The notes under the pieces: generated by a model
What the model was told of the DNA's origin: nothing
The model's database searches: none
Seen by the model: only the letters and a program-made list of their open reading frames with translations
Shown: piece by piece, positions 23,409-31,984 of the stretch
Position numbering within the stretch: the first letter of the stretch is position 1
Layout: every line of letters begins with the position of its first letter
Translations under genes and position numbers: made by a program
Assembly (NCBI GenBank): GCA_963816985.1
Contig: CAWFMF010000004.1
Coordinates: 3,038,001-3,102,000, forward strand
Length of the DNA: 64,000 nt
Origin: JAIVJM01 sp963816985
GTDB taxonomy: Bacteria; Acidobacteriota; Blastocatellia; Pyrinomonadales; Pyrinomonadaceae
Direction: 5' to 3'

Positions 23409-23768
23409 ATGACGGGACACAAATCAAGCGAATATTGTCTGGTCGTCGAAGGCCCGTACCTCGACGTTTCCGAGGCGGAGCACGCCCTGCGCGACCCCTT
23501 CATCGAAGACTGGGTTGATCAGACGGGCCGCTTCCGCATCCACAACCTCGGCGAGATGGAGATCGTCCCCGGCGTCACGCTCGCGCAGCTCGGCGTCGAA
23601 ATGCTCGACGCGGAAATGTTCGAGATCGCCAGCAACGACCCCGAACACCCGCTCACCGAGCACAAGGCGCGCGGCGTCGCCGAGGCCTTGAGGCGGCAGG
23701 GGATGTTCGACGAGATCGGCGTGGAGCCGCGCGACGCCTCCGAGCCGACCGCCGAAGAGATTGGTTAA
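23409..23768 (+). CDS. Acidic protein of unknown function, 119 residues
   Basis: The ATG at 23409 opens a 119-codon reading with strong codon bias. The protein is acidic (HALRDPFIEDWVDQTGRFRI; IGVEPRDASEPTAEEIG) with alternating strand and helix character and no transmembrane or signal segment. No known domain is recognised. The ribosome site is weak. It ends where a half copy of the GTACCGCGAGCGG repeat begins, and the macrodomain gene follows about 100 bases later in the same direction. Confidence 0.65.
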   Translation: MTGHKSSEYCLVVEGPYLDVSEAEHALRDPFIEDWVDQTGRFRIHNLGEMEIVPGVTLAQLGVEMLDAEMFEIASNDPEHPLTEHKARGVAEALRRQGMFDEIGVEPRDASEPTAEEIG

Positions 23769-23774
23769 AAGTCG

Positions 23775-23803
23775 CACCCGCTCGCTACCGCGAGCGGTTC
23801 TGA
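23775..23803. repeat. Half copy of the GTACCGCGAGCGG repeat
   Basis: CACCCGCTCGCTACCGCGAG followed by CGGTTCTGA matches one arm of the repeat family but has no facing arm. It may be a remnant after loss of the other arm. Confidence 0.6.
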
Positions 23804-23873
23804 CCGGTTGAGAGCCCTTCCTCGACGCGGGCCGCTCTTTCGTTTATCATTTTGCGCGTGGGCCATAAATTCG

Positions 23874-24434
23874 TTGCCTGAACAAACTAAGGTGGACTTC
23901 GGCGGGGGGCGCGTCAACGTCCTCCTCGGCGACATCACGCGGCAAGAGGTCGGGGCGGTCGTCAACGCGGCCAACTCGACTCTGCTCGGCGGCGCAGGCG
24001 TGGACGGCGCGATTCACCGCGCGGGCGGCCCCTCTATTCTGGAAGAGTGCAGGGAAATTCGCCGCGCCCGTTACCCCGAAGGGCTGCCGACGGGCGAGGC
24101 CGTCATCACCGGCGCGGGACTCCTTCCGGCCCGGCACGTGATTCACACGGTCGGCCCCATCTGGGGCAGGGAAGGCGGGCGCGAGGCCGAGCTGCTCGCC
24201 GCCTGTTACCGAAACTCTCTGGCCCTCGCCGCCGCGCACGGGCTCCTGACGGTGGCCTTCCCGTCCATCTCGACGGGCGCGTATTCTTACCCGCGCGGAG
24301 AGGCGGCGGCGGTCTCTTCCGCCACGATTGCGGAATTTCTCAAGGGGGACGATTCCGACCGCCAAGTGCGGCTCGTCTTCTTTTCGCGCGACGACATGGA
24401 CGTATTCTTAAGCAATCATAAATTCGACGAGTAA
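23874..24434 (+). CDS. Macrodomain protein, ADP-ribose deacylase/hydrolase type
   Basis: The core is a MacroD-type domain: VNVLLGDITRQEVGAVVNAA, NSTLLGGAGVDGAIHRAGGP, LPARHVIHTVGPIW and the loop FPSISTGAYSYPRGEAA. The Asn-Ala-Ala-Asn and GGxGVDGAIH elements bind ADP-ribose and support removal of O-acetyl-ADP-ribose or mono-ADP-ribose from proteins. The start is uncertain: a TTG at 23874 or GTG at 23892 fits the domain, while a longer reading from 23808 adds residues without family support. No DraG or ADP-ribosyltransferase gene is adjacent. Confidence 0.88.
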   Translation: MPEQTKVDFGGGRVNVLLGDITRQEVGAVVNAANSTLLGGAGVDGAIHRAGGPSILEECREIRRARYPEGLPTGEAVITGAGLLPARHVIHTVGPIWGREGGREAELLAACYRNSLALAAAHGLLTVAFPSISTGAYSYPRGEAAAVSSATIAEFLKGDDSDRQVRLVFFSRDDMDVFLSNHKFDE

Positions 24435-24526
24435 AAGGCTGAGAGACCGCCGCCACGCACCGCTTCAAGTCGAGCGCGGCGGCGTTTCTTTGCCGTTCGA
24501 GTCAACAGAAAAGATAAAGCACAAAG

Positions 24527-26740
24527 ATGGTTGAGACGACAATGGACGAGACCGGGACGACGGTCGAAGGCCGCGCCGAGCGCGCTCTGCCCGAAACAAT
24601 CAACGCGCTGGAGCGCATCTCTCGCAACTACTGGTGGAGCTGGTCGCCGGACGGCACGCCGACTTTCCGCGACCTCGATCAGGAGGTCTGGAACGAGTGC
24701 GAGCACAACCCGCGCCGCCTGCTCAAAGAGACCTCCGACTACAACCTCGCGCGGATGGCGACCGACCCCGTCTACGTCGAGCGCGTGCGCCGACTCGCCG
24801 AAGGCTTCGACGCCTACATGAGCGGCACGGCGCGGACATGGGCCTCGGAGCACGCGCGCGAGATTACGCGCGAGCATCCGGCGGCCTACTTCTGCGCCGA
24901 GTTCGGCGTCCACCACTCTCTGCCGCTCTACTCCGGCGGGCTCGGCATCTTAGCGGGCGACCATCTGAAGTCGGCGAGCGACTTGGGCCTCCCGCTCGTC
25001 GGCGTCGGACTCCTTTATCATCACGGCTACTTCCGCCAGCGCCTCCGGCGCGACGGCTGGCAGGAGGAGACCTACAACCAGATTGACGTGGACGACCTCC
25101 CGATGCGGCTCGTCCGCGGCGCGGACGGCGAGCCCGTCTACGTCGAGCTGCGGATGCGCGGGCGCGCGGTGCGCGTGCAGGCGTGGCGTGTGGACGTGGG
25201 TCGCGTCGCGCTCTACCTGCTCGACACGAACGTCGGGGGCAACGACGAGATAGACCGGATGATTACGGGCCACCTCTACGGCGGCGACCGCGAGACGCGC
25301 TGCGTGCAGGAGATGGTCTTGGGCGTCGGCGGCGTCCGCCTCCTCCGGCAACTCCGCATCGAGCCCCACGTCTTTCACTTGAACGAAGGCCACTCCGCAT
25401 TTCTGACGGTCGAGCTGGCGCGCGAGCTGACGGAGCGCGGCGTGGGCTTTACGGAGGCCGCGAGCGCGGTGCGCGAACGCTGCGTGTTTACGACGCACAC
25501 GCCCGTCGCCGCCGGTCACGACGAGTTTCTCCCCTCGCTCATCGAGAAGTGCTTCGGCGAAGACTACTGGCGCGCGCTCGGCCTGACGCACGAGGAGTTC
25601 TTAGACCTGGGCCGCGTCACGGCGGGCGACAGCGAAGAACTCTTCGGCCTGACGCCGCTCGCCTTGCGGATGTGCCGCTCGTCGAACGGCGTGAGCCGCA
25701 AGCACGGCGAGGTCTCGCGCGAACTCTGGAACAAGATGTGGCCCGGACGGAAGATTGAGGAAGTCCCGATCACCCACGTCACGAACGGCGTCCACGCGCC
25801 GACGTGGGTCGCGCCGCTTCTGGCCGCGCTCTTCGAGCGTCACGCCGGGAGCGACTGGACGGAGGCCCTGCGCGACACGGAAGAGTGGTCGCGCGTCGTC
25901 GCCTCGGTCTCGGACGAGGAGCTTTGGAAGGTCAAGCGGCTCTTGAACCGCCGCCTCATCACCTACGTCCGCGACCGTCTCTACTTCGCGCGCCTGCAAC
26001 AAGGCGAGACCAAGGAGTTCGCCGCCTCGGCGCGCACGCTCTTCGACCCGGACGCCCTGACCATCGGCTTCGCGCGCCGTGTCGCGGCCTACAAGCGTTG
26101 GCGGCTCGTGCTCTCGGACATGGAGCGTCTGCGCCGTCTGATTATGAACGAGGAGCGGCCCGTGCAGTTCGTCTTCGCGGGCAAGGCGCACCCGCAGGAT
26201 CAGGGTGCGAAGCTCATCTTGCAGCAGATGGCCTTGTGGAAGCTCGACCCGGACATCATGCGGCGCGCGGTCTTCGTGCAGGACTACGATCAGGAGATCG
26301 CCCGCCATCTAGTGCAGGCCGTGGACGTGTGGCTCAACGTCCCGCGCCGCCCGCTCGAAGCTTCGGGGACGAGCGGCGAGAAGGTCGGCTTAAACGGCGG
26401 TCTCAACCTCTCGATTTTGGACGGCTGGTGGCTCGAAGGCTACGACGGGCGGAACGGCTGGGCGGTCGGCGACTTGGCCGTCAGCGAGTCGGTCGAGGCG
26501 ATGGACGAGCACGACGCCGACTCGCTCTACAAGGTTTTGGAGAACGAAGTCGTCCCGACGTTTTACGAGCGCGACGAGGCGGGCATCCCGCGCCGCTGGC
26601 TGGCGATGATGAAGCACGCCATCGAAACGCTCGCGCCCGCCTTCAACAGCGACCGCATGGTGCGCGAGTACGCGCGCGAGATTTACATCGGCAGACCCGA
26701 CTTCCCCGACGCCTCTGACTCGCACGGCTTCGCCGGATAA
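24527..26740 (+). CDS. glgP: Alpha-glucan phosphorylase
   Basis: This 737-residue enzyme matches the alpha-glucan family phosphorylases (GT35), which release glucose-1-phosphate from glycogen or maltodextrins. An N-terminal DUF3417-like helical part (ALERISRNYWWSWSPDGTP) precedes the catalytic core (AYFCAEFGVHHSLPLYSGGL; HLNEGHSAFLTVELARE; THTPVAAGHDEF; ITHVTNGVHAPTW). The PLP site reads EASGTSGEKVGLNGGLNLSI, where Lys in GEK would bind PLP; many relatives have GMK. The start ATG lies after AAAGATAAAGCACAAAG. A strong terminator follows. It stands alone, away from other glycogen genes. Confidence 0.95.
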   Translation: MVETTMDETGTTVEGRAERALPETINALERISRNYWWSWSPDGTPTFRDLDQEVWNECEHNPRRLLKETSDYNLARMATDPVYVERVRRLAEGFDAYMSGTARTWASEHAREITREHPAAYFCAEFGVHHSLPLYSGGLGILAGDHLKSASDLGLPLVGVGLLYHHGYFRQRLRRDGWQEETYNQIDVDDLPMRLVRGADGEPVYVELRMRGRAVRVQAWRVDVGRVALYLLDTNVGGNDEIDRMITGHLYGGDRETRCVQEMVLGVGGVRLLRQLRIEPHVFHLNEGHSAFLTVELARELTERGVGFTEAASAVRERCVFTTHTPVAAGHDEFLPSLIEKCFGEDYWRALGLTHEEFLDLGRVTAGDSEELFGLTPLALRMCRSSNGVSRKHGEVSRELWNKMWPGRKIEEVPITHVTNGVHAPTWVAPLLAALFERHAGSDWTEALRDTEEWSRVVASVSDEELWKVKRLLNRRLITYVRDRLYFARLQQGETKEFAASARTLFDPDALTIGFARRVAAYKRWRLVLSDMERLRRLIMNEERPVQFVFAGKAHPQDQGAKLILQQMALWKLDPDIMRRAVFVQDYDQEIARHLVQAVDVWLNVPRRPLEASGTSGEKVGLNGGLNLSILDGWWLEGYDGRNGWAVGDLAVSESVEAMDEHDADSLYKVLENEVVPTFYERDEAGIPRRWLAMMKHAIETLAPAFNSDRMVREYAREIYIGRPDFPDASDSHGFAG

Positions 26741-26761
26741 GTAGGCCCTTCAAACGAAAAC

Positions 26762-26825
26762 TCGGCGGCGCTCGTCAACGAAGTCTTTCAAAGGACTCCG
26801 TTGACGAGCGCCGCCGAATACTTTT
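26762..26825 (+). terminator. Intrinsic terminator of glgP
   Basis: TCGGCGGCGCTCGTCAACG (762-780) pairs with its inverted copy at 799-817, with a further AGTC/GACT pair inside, and is followed by AATACTTTT. Confidence 0.8.
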
Positions 26826-26848
26826 GTCGAACGTCGAGGCCCGGCAGT

Positions 26849-26971
26849 TCAGCAGTTGACGTAGCCGAGCAGCCAGAAGACGACGATAAAGATGAGAACC
26901 GTCGAGATACAGCCCCCGCCGAGCTTCCACGCCGCGACGCCGGCCAGAATTCCACGCAAAGGTCCCTGCAT
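26849..26971 (-). CDS. 40-residue membrane peptide
   Basis: An ATG at 26971 has a perfect AGGAGG six bases upstream. The product is MQGPLRGILAGVAAWKLGGG followed by a single membrane helix (TVLIFIVVFWLLGYVNC) and a C-terminal Cys. The ideal ribosome site and hydrophobic design strongly suggest a real small membrane protein. No family is recognised. Confidence 0.7.
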   Translation of the reverse strand: MQGPLRGILAGVAAWKLGGGCISTVLIFIVVFWLLGYVNC

Positions 26972-26995
26972 AAGAGTCCTCCTGAGACGTTAAAT

Positions 26996-27154
26996 TTACT
27001 TCGGGGGAAGTGTGAGAGAACTTCTACGGCAAAAAGGTTTTGAAGTCAACGGATTCTCAGGGGGAGCCTGCGCGACGACCTTCAGGTTCTCGCCGCAGGC
27101 GCGGCAGAACTTGGTCTCGTCGCCGTTCGATTCTCCGCACTTCGGACAGAACAT
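26996..27154 (-). CDS. Small zinc-ribbon protein, possibly truncated
   Basis: The ATG at 27154 encodes 52 residues. The first 25 form a four-Cys zinc ribbon (MFCPKCGESNGDETKFCRAC followed by GENLKVV). The remainder (APPENPLTSKPFCRR...) has no domain character. Longer relatives usually continue into helical regions, so this may be a shortened copy. It lies 24 bases upstream of the 40-residue membrane peptide in the same direction. Confidence 0.6.
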   Translation of the reverse strand: MFCPKCGESNGDETKFCRACGENLKVVAQAPPENPLTSKPFCRRSSLTLPPK

Positions 27155-27191
27155 AACACTTCAGCTCAATCAGGCCACGACGTTTCGCGCC

Positions 27192-27308
27192 TCACCGCGG
27201 GCTGCCGATGACGAGGAGGAGGAAACACCCCGCGATCAGGGCCACGGACGCGGCCACCGACATCACCAGCACGCTCAAGGGGCCGGCGGCCATCATCGGC
27301 CACTTCAT
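27192..27308 (-). CDS. 38-residue hydrophobic peptide
   Basis: An ATG at 27308 opens MKWPMMAAGPLSVLVMSVAA followed by SVALIAGCFLLLVIGSPR, one or two short membrane segments. The ribosome site is weak, so the call rests on composition and on lying in a run of small genes read in the same direction. Confidence 0.4.
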   Translation of the reverse strand: MKWPMMAAGPLSVLVMSVAASVALIAGCFLLLVIGSPR

Positions 27309-27360
27309 CCGCGTCGCCAGTTAGTCGTCGGGGGCGGTCGGCCCGGTCGGGGCGGCGGCG

Positions 27361-28215
27361 TCAGGCGGCGTTGGGCCGCGCGTTCGAGACCGTGTGGCGG
27401 ACGGCGTTTTTGCCCCCGCGCTTGGCGGCGTACATCTGCCGGTCGGCGGCGCGGAGCATCTCGTCCACCGAGTCGGGCGGCGCGTCCCACGTCACGACGC
27501 CGACGCTGAAGGTGACGGGCCAGCCTTCGGCGCGCACCACTTCGAGGAGTCGGCGGCGCACGCGGCGGACGACCGTCTCGGCGGCGTCCGCGCCCGTCTC
27601 CGGCATGAGGACGGCGAACTCGTCGCCGCCGAGCCGCGCCACCACGTCCACCTCGCGCACGTTCCGGCGGATGGCGTCGGCGGCCAGTCGCAGCAGCCGG
27701 TCGCCCGCGCTGTGGCCGTGGCGGTCGTTGACGAGCTTGAAGTCGTCCACGTCCATGTAGGCGACGGTGAAGGGATGCGCGTGTCGCCGCGAGCGTGCTA
27801 TCTCGGCGGCGGCCAGCTCGTCGAAGTGCCTGCGGTTGATGGCCCCCGTGAGGAAGTCTGTGCGCGCCACCGCGCGCTCCTGCTCAAGGGACTTTTTGAA
27901 GGCCGCGGCGAGATGCGCGAGGATGAGCATGAAGCCGAGCCGCACCGCCACGTTCCAGTAGACGGTGAGCGGGATCGCGTAGTGTTCGAACGTCCCCAAA
28001 GCCGCGAGGAGCCAGGAGAGCGCGCTCGCCGCGCACATCAAAAGGCCCGCGCCCCGCCCGACGTACCACGCGACGAGGAAGACGGGCGCGGTGTAGAAGA
28101 TGAGGAACGAAACGTCCGGGCCGCTCAGGTAGTTGGCGACGCCGAGCAGCGCGACGAACGCGAGCCCCGCCGTGATGATTGTGAAGTCGGAAAATCTCCT
28201 GACCCGCTCGAACAT
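27361..28215 (-). CDS. Membrane diguanylate cyclase (GGDEF)
   Basis: This is 284 residues: four membrane helices (ITAGLAFVALLGVANYL; VSFLIFYTAPVFLVAWYVG; LLMCAASALSWLLAALG; NVAVRLGFMLILAHLAAAF), then a GGDEF domain with FLTGAINRRHF, MDVDDFKLVNDRHGHSAGD and the active loop GGDEF at 196-200. An RxxD inhibitory site (REVD, 187-190) lies five residues before it, so c-di-GMP should give product inhibition. It makes c-di-GMP from two GTP in response to an unknown membrane cue. It is divergent from the kinase gene at 28561. Confidence 0.95.
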   Translation of the reverse strand: MFERVRRFSDFTIITAGLAFVALLGVANYLSGPDVSFLIFYTAPVFLVAWYVGRGAGLLMCAASALSWLLAALGTFEHYAIPLTVYWNVAVRLGFMLILAHLAAAFKKSLEQERAVARTDFLTGAINRRHFDELAAAEIARSRRHAHPFTVAYMDVDDFKLVNDRHGHSAGDRLLRLAADAIRRNVREVDVVARLGGDEFAVLMPETGADAAETVVRRVRRRLLEVVRAEGWPVTFSVGVVTWDAPPDSVDEMLRAADRQMYAAKRGGKNAVRHTVSNARPNAA

Positions 28216-28560
28216 TTTTATCTCTTCGTCTCTGGTGTCTCTAAAACTTCGCGCCGCGAGGGCTTTCGGGTGGTCGGAACAGAGGGAGGGTTTTTTCTAG
28301 CCACGAAAGCGCCGTTTGCGCGCCGGAAGTTAGATTATTCCCGCCGACTCAATAGTTGCACGGAAAAAGCGGCTGCCGCGCTTCAGAACTGCTGACCGCT
28401 CAACGCCTACCGCGTGCAGTTTCTTCCCCCGCGAGTTGAGGCGTGTTAGACTCTGTGCCTCACAACGTTCGGGCGACTCGGAGCGTCCGGAGAGACCGCT
28501 CGCGATTGAAATCCTTTCGGCGGCCCCGCTGCGGGCCGGGGCGTAGAAAAAACTTTCCAC
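28216..28560. other. Divergent intergenic region between cyclase and kinase genes
   Basis: These 345 bases must contain the promoters of both divergent genes. I see no strong -35/-10 pair, no palindromic operator and no small gene. Confidence 0.4.
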
Positions 28561-30669
28561 ATGAAGTTCTGTGCCACCTGCAACAACACGTTCGAGGACG
28601 CGGTGAGCTTCTGCCCGCGCGACGGCGAAGTCCTGCACGAGCACGCCGAGAGCATCGTCGGGCAGGTGCTCGAAGGCAAGTACGAGGTCGAGAGCTTCAT
28701 CGCGCAGGGCGGCATGGGCGCGGTCTACCGCGCGCGCCACATCCTCCTCGGCGACTTCGTAGTCATCAAGACTTTGCGCTCCGAGATGCGCAACAACGCC
28801 GAGTGGCTCAAGCGCTTCCAGCGCGAGGGCAAGGCCGCGCGCGCCTTCCGCCACCCGAACTCCGTCCAGGTCTACGACCTTTCGGCGGGCAGCGACGGCC
28901 TCATCTACATGGTGATGGAGTACGTCGAGGGGCACACGCTCGACCGTGAGCTGAAGCGGCGCGGTCGCTTCCGCCCTGAAGAGGCGCTCGAAGTTTTGGA
29001 GCCCGTCGCCGACGTGCTCGACGCGGCGCACTCGCGCGGCGTTGTCCACCGCGACCTCAAGCCCGAAAACGTCATGCTGGGCCGCGCCGACGACGGGCAC
29101 GAGGTCATCAAGGTCTTAGACCTCGGCATCGCCAAGATGGTCGGCGCGGGCGACGTGCACGCCGCCGAAGCGACTTCTTTGACGGTCGCCGGACAAATCC
29201 TCGGCACGCCCTACTACATGTCGCCCGAACAGTGGGGCGAGATGCCGCGCGACGGCAACCCCGAAGTTGACGGGCGGACGGACATCTACTCGCTCGGCGT
29301 GATCTTCTTCGAGCTGGTCGCGGGCCGCAAGCCGCTCGGCGGGCGCACGCTCTCGGAACTCAGACACAAGCACGTCTCGGAGCCTCTGCCCACTTTGAGC
29401 GAGGTCGCGCCCGACGTGCCCGAAGCCTTCAGCCGCGCCGTCGCGCACGCCGTCGAGAAGGATAGAAACGACCGACCGGCGAGCGCGGGCGAACTCATCA
29501 ACGAGCTGCGCGCCGCGCTCGGCCTGACCGCGCGCACGCGCTCCACGAGACCCGCCGCCGCGCTCGACTCCGACGCCTCGAAGTCGGGCGACGGCGAGAG
29601 CGTCATCACCAGACAGCACGTCCCGTCGAACAGCGAGGCCGCGACCGCGAACCTTCCGGGCGGCTCGCAGACCGGAAATCAGGACGTGAGCCGCGCCGAG
29701 ACCATCCTCACCTCGGACATGAGCGGCGCAGGCGGAGTCGCGCGCGAGACTTCGGCGCACCCTTCGAGCCACGCGACGGCGGGCCGCGTCGCCGAGCCGC
29801 CGCGCGACCGTGGCCGCGCGACCGCGACTTCGCACAGCTTCTCCACGGACGTCGGCGTCGCGCCCTCCGAAAATTCTTCCGCGCAACACGCGCAGCCCTT
29901 AGCGGCGCAGCCCGCATCACAGTACGCGGCCCCGGCGGCGGCTATCCCTGCGCCGAAGCGCTCGGTCGTGCCGCTCGTCGCGGGCGGGGCGCTCGCGCTC
30001 GTGCTGCTCGTGGGCGTCGGCGGGTGGCTGGCCTTCAAAGGCGTGAGCACGGAGAACAGTTCGCCCGCGACGAACACGGCGGCGTCGAACACTTCCGCCC
30101 CCGCCGCCCCCGCGCCGATGGTCGAGGCCGTGAGCTACTGGGTGGAAGCCTTCGAGAAGCTTGAAGATAAGAGCGGCACTCGCGTCGCGGAAATTTCCGC
30201 ACCCCTCAGGTCGGGGCTATACTTCAAGCTCCATTTCGAGCCGCGCGAGCGCGGCTACCTCTACATCATCGTACCGGACAAAGACGGCAACGCGCCGACG
30301 GCGATGCTCACCGAGAAAGGCATCAGGGACTTGAAGACGAACGCCGTAATGGGCGACGCCGACAACGTTTTCCCGTCCGGCGGCATAAAGTTCCATTTGG
30401 ATGAAACCGCCCGCGCGGAGGACTACACCATCATCTATTCGCCGACGCTGCTGCGCTCGCCTGCGTTCCTCGCCGGGAAGTCCGAGCACGATTTGACGGA
30501 CGACGAGGTCGCGGAGCTTGAAGCACTTCGCGCGAAGCACAAGGAAGCCGGAGCGCCGACAAAAGAAGTGAAGGGCGAGGGCGCGGCGCGGCGCGTCGTC
30601 GTCTCCGTGCCCGAAGCCTCGAAGGGCCAGCCCGTCATCTTCGACATCCGCATTGACCACCAGCAGTGA
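28561..30669 (+). CDS. Membrane Ser/Thr kinase with C-terminal DUF4384 domain
   Basis: This 702-residue protein has four parts. Residues 1-25 are a Cys motif (CATCNNT...FCPRDGE). Residues 41-310 are a complete Hanks kinase (AQGGMGAVYRA, Lys70 in FVVIK, HRDLKPENVM near 164, VLDLGIAK with DLG for DFG, GTPYYMSPEQWGEM). A Ser/Thr/Ala-rich linker of about 150 residues leads to one membrane helix (PLVAGGALALVLLVGVGGWL, near 470-493). An outside DUF4384 domain (LYFKLHFEPRERGYLYIIVP) closes the chain. It would phosphorylate cytosolic targets in response to an envelope signal. The next gene carries another DUF4384 domain and the third is a CHAT protease, suggesting one pathway. Confidence 0.93.
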   Translation: MKFCATCNNTFEDAVSFCPRDGEVLHEHAESIVGQVLEGKYEVESFIAQGGMGAVYRARHILLGDFVVIKTLRSEMRNNAEWLKRFQREGKAARAFRHPNSVQVYDLSAGSDGLIYMVMEYVEGHTLDRELKRRGRFRPEEALEVLEPVADVLDAAHSRGVVHRDLKPENVMLGRADDGHEVIKVLDLGIAKMVGAGDVHAAEATSLTVAGQILGTPYYMSPEQWGEMPRDGNPEVDGRTDIYSLGVIFFELVAGRKPLGGRTLSELRHKHVSEPLPTLSEVAPDVPEAFSRAVAHAVEKDRNDRPASAGELINELRAALGLTARTRSTRPAAALDSDASKSGDGESVITRQHVPSNSEAATANLPGGSQTGNQDVSRAETILTSDMSGAGGVARETSAHPSSHATAGRVAEPPRDRGRATATSHSFSTDVGVAPSENSSAQHAQPLAAQPASQYAAPAAAIPAPKRSVVPLVAGGALALVLLVGVGGWLAFKGVSTENSSPATNTAASNTSAPAAPAPMVEAVSYWVEAFEKLEDKSGTRVAEISAPLRSGLYFKLHFEPRERGYLYIIVPDKDGNAPTAMLTEKGIRDLKTNAVMGDADNVFPSGGIKFHLDETARAEDYTIIYSPTLLRSPAFLAGKSEHDLTDDEVAELEALRAKHKEAGAPTKEVKGEGAARRVVVSVPEASKGQPVIFDIRIDHQQ

Positions 30670-30723
30670 GCCCGCGCACAAGATTTCTTCGCCGCCGCGT
30701 TCTTGAATCTGAGGAGACCACAC

Positions 30724-31800
30724 ATGCGCTTTAAACTTTCCGTGACGCTCGCCGCCTCCGCCCTGCTCGCCGCCTCCGCCCTCGCCGGCGCGCAGGACGC
30801 GCAGGACGACCAGAAAATCATTGACGACTTCGTGGGCACACGCGGCGTGAGCATCGTTGACCCCAGCGAGGTGAAGAAGTCCAGGCCCGCGCCGCAGCGA
30901 CAGACGGCGCAGTCTTCGAGCAGCCGCAAGAGCAGCGGGGGCGCGAAGGGCGGCGGGCGCAAGAGTTCTTCCTCCTCGGAGGTCGCTTCGTCGAAGAAGG
31001 CGAAGCCGACGCCCGCCGCGACGAACAACACGAACGAGGCGGGCACTCTCGCCGCCGGGCCGTCGGCGGACGCCAACGTGAGCGGCGGGACGACGAGCGC
31101 CGCGCCGGGCTCCGGGATGGGCAACAGCATGAACGGCGGCGGGACAACTCCCCCGGCCAAGATTATCAAGGCCAGCACGCAGGCCATCGGACTCGGCTAC
31201 ACGCTCTTCGTCAAGCAGGGCGACAACCTTCTCTCGGCGGAGCCCGGCAGGGAGTTCAAGGAGGGCGACAAGATTCGCGTCGCGCTCGAAACGAACACGG
31301 ACGGCTACCTCTACATCTTCTACACGGAGAACGGCGTCAAGCCGGAGATGCTCTTCCCGCACAACCGGATTGACGGCGGCGCGAACGCCATCGCCGCCCA
31401 CTCGCGCAACTTCGTCCCCGCCGACATGAACACTTGGTTCGAGTTCGACAACGTGCCCGCCACCGAGCGCGTCTACATCATCATCTCGCGCCGCCCGCTG
31501 GCGGGCGTGCCCACGGGCGATGCGCTCTTAGACCACTGCGGCGGCGCGTCGCGCGACGACTGCAACTGGAAGCCGACCACGGCGCAGTGGGACGCCATCA
31601 AGGCGGGCGCGCCGGGCGGCGGGCGCGTCAAGGAGAGCAAGAACGGGCAGCTCGCCTCAGTGAAGGTGCCGATTCCGAGCAGCTCGCTCACGCGCGGCAT
31701 CAAGGTCAAGAAGGAGGAGCCCGCCCCGGCTGTTGTCCGCGTCAACGACTCGGCGACCGCCGACGTGCTCGTGACGACCATTGACCTCGTACACAAGTGA
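30724..31800 (+). CDS. Secreted DUF4384 protein
   Basis: The ATG at 30724 follows GAGGAGACCAC. The 358-residue product has a signal peptide (LAASALLAASALAGAQ), a Ser/Lys/Pro-rich linker, and a DUF4384 domain at 155-270 (IGLGYTLFVKQGDNLLSAEP; FKEGDKIRVALETNTDGYLY; GVKPEMLFPHN; YIIISRRPLAGVPTGDALLD). DUF4384 occurs with caspase-like and kinase partners. It probably binds a ligand or protein outside the membrane. It starts 55 bases after the kinase stop and likely shares its transcript. It duplicates the extracellular domain of that kinase. Confidence 0.85.
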   Translation: MRFKLSVTLAASALLAASALAGAQDAQDDQKIIDDFVGTRGVSIVDPSEVKKSRPAPQRQTAQSSSSRKSSGGAKGGGRKSSSSSEVASSKKAKPTPAATNNTNEAGTLAAGPSADANVSGGTTSAAPGSGMGNSMNGGGTTPPAKIIKASTQAIGLGYTLFVKQGDNLLSAEPGREFKEGDKIRVALETNTDGYLYIFYTENGVKPEMLFPHNRIDGGANAIAAHSRNFVPADMNTWFEFDNVPATERVYIIISRRPLAGVPTGDALLDHCGGASRDDCNWKPTTAQWDAIKAGAPGGGRVKESKNGQLASVKVPIPSSSLTRGIKVKKEEPAPAVVRVNDSATADVLVTTIDLVHK

Positions 31801-31829
31801 GCCGCGCGCGAGAGGCTTCGCGCAGGGTC

Positions 31830-31922
31830 AGTACCGGGAGCGGTAGCGACCGGGTGCGCCTCGGCTGACACATAACTTGAGCGTGGCGCGGGCTGCACCC
31901 GGTCGCTACCGCTCCCGGTACT
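31830..31922. repeat. GTACCGGGAGCGG inverted repeat
   Basis: Perfect 28-bp arms (830-857 and 895-922) enclose a 37-base loop. The arm sequence is a C/G variant of the family at 18886, with compensating changes in both arms. It separates the DUF4384 and CHAT genes. Confidence 0.88.
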
Positions 31923-31984
31923 TTCCTCACTGCCCCTGCACCGCAAAGTGTCGGGGCAGTGAAACTTTAAGCAGGAGTTTGATG

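Noticed and set aside
26341..26400. A damaged PLP site in glucan phosphorylase (GEK in place of GMK).
   Set aside because: The lysine itself is kept and the flanking residues are normal, so this is probably a tolerated variant.
27121..27150. A GTTCGATTC word like a tRNA T-loop.
   Set aside because: No acceptor or anticodon stem surrounds it, and it lies inside the zinc-ribbon gene.
30217..31401. A 394-codon minus-strand frame over the kinase end and DUF4384 gene.
   Set aside because: No domain, Arg/Ala/Gly/Val-rich, and both plus-strand genes are well supported.
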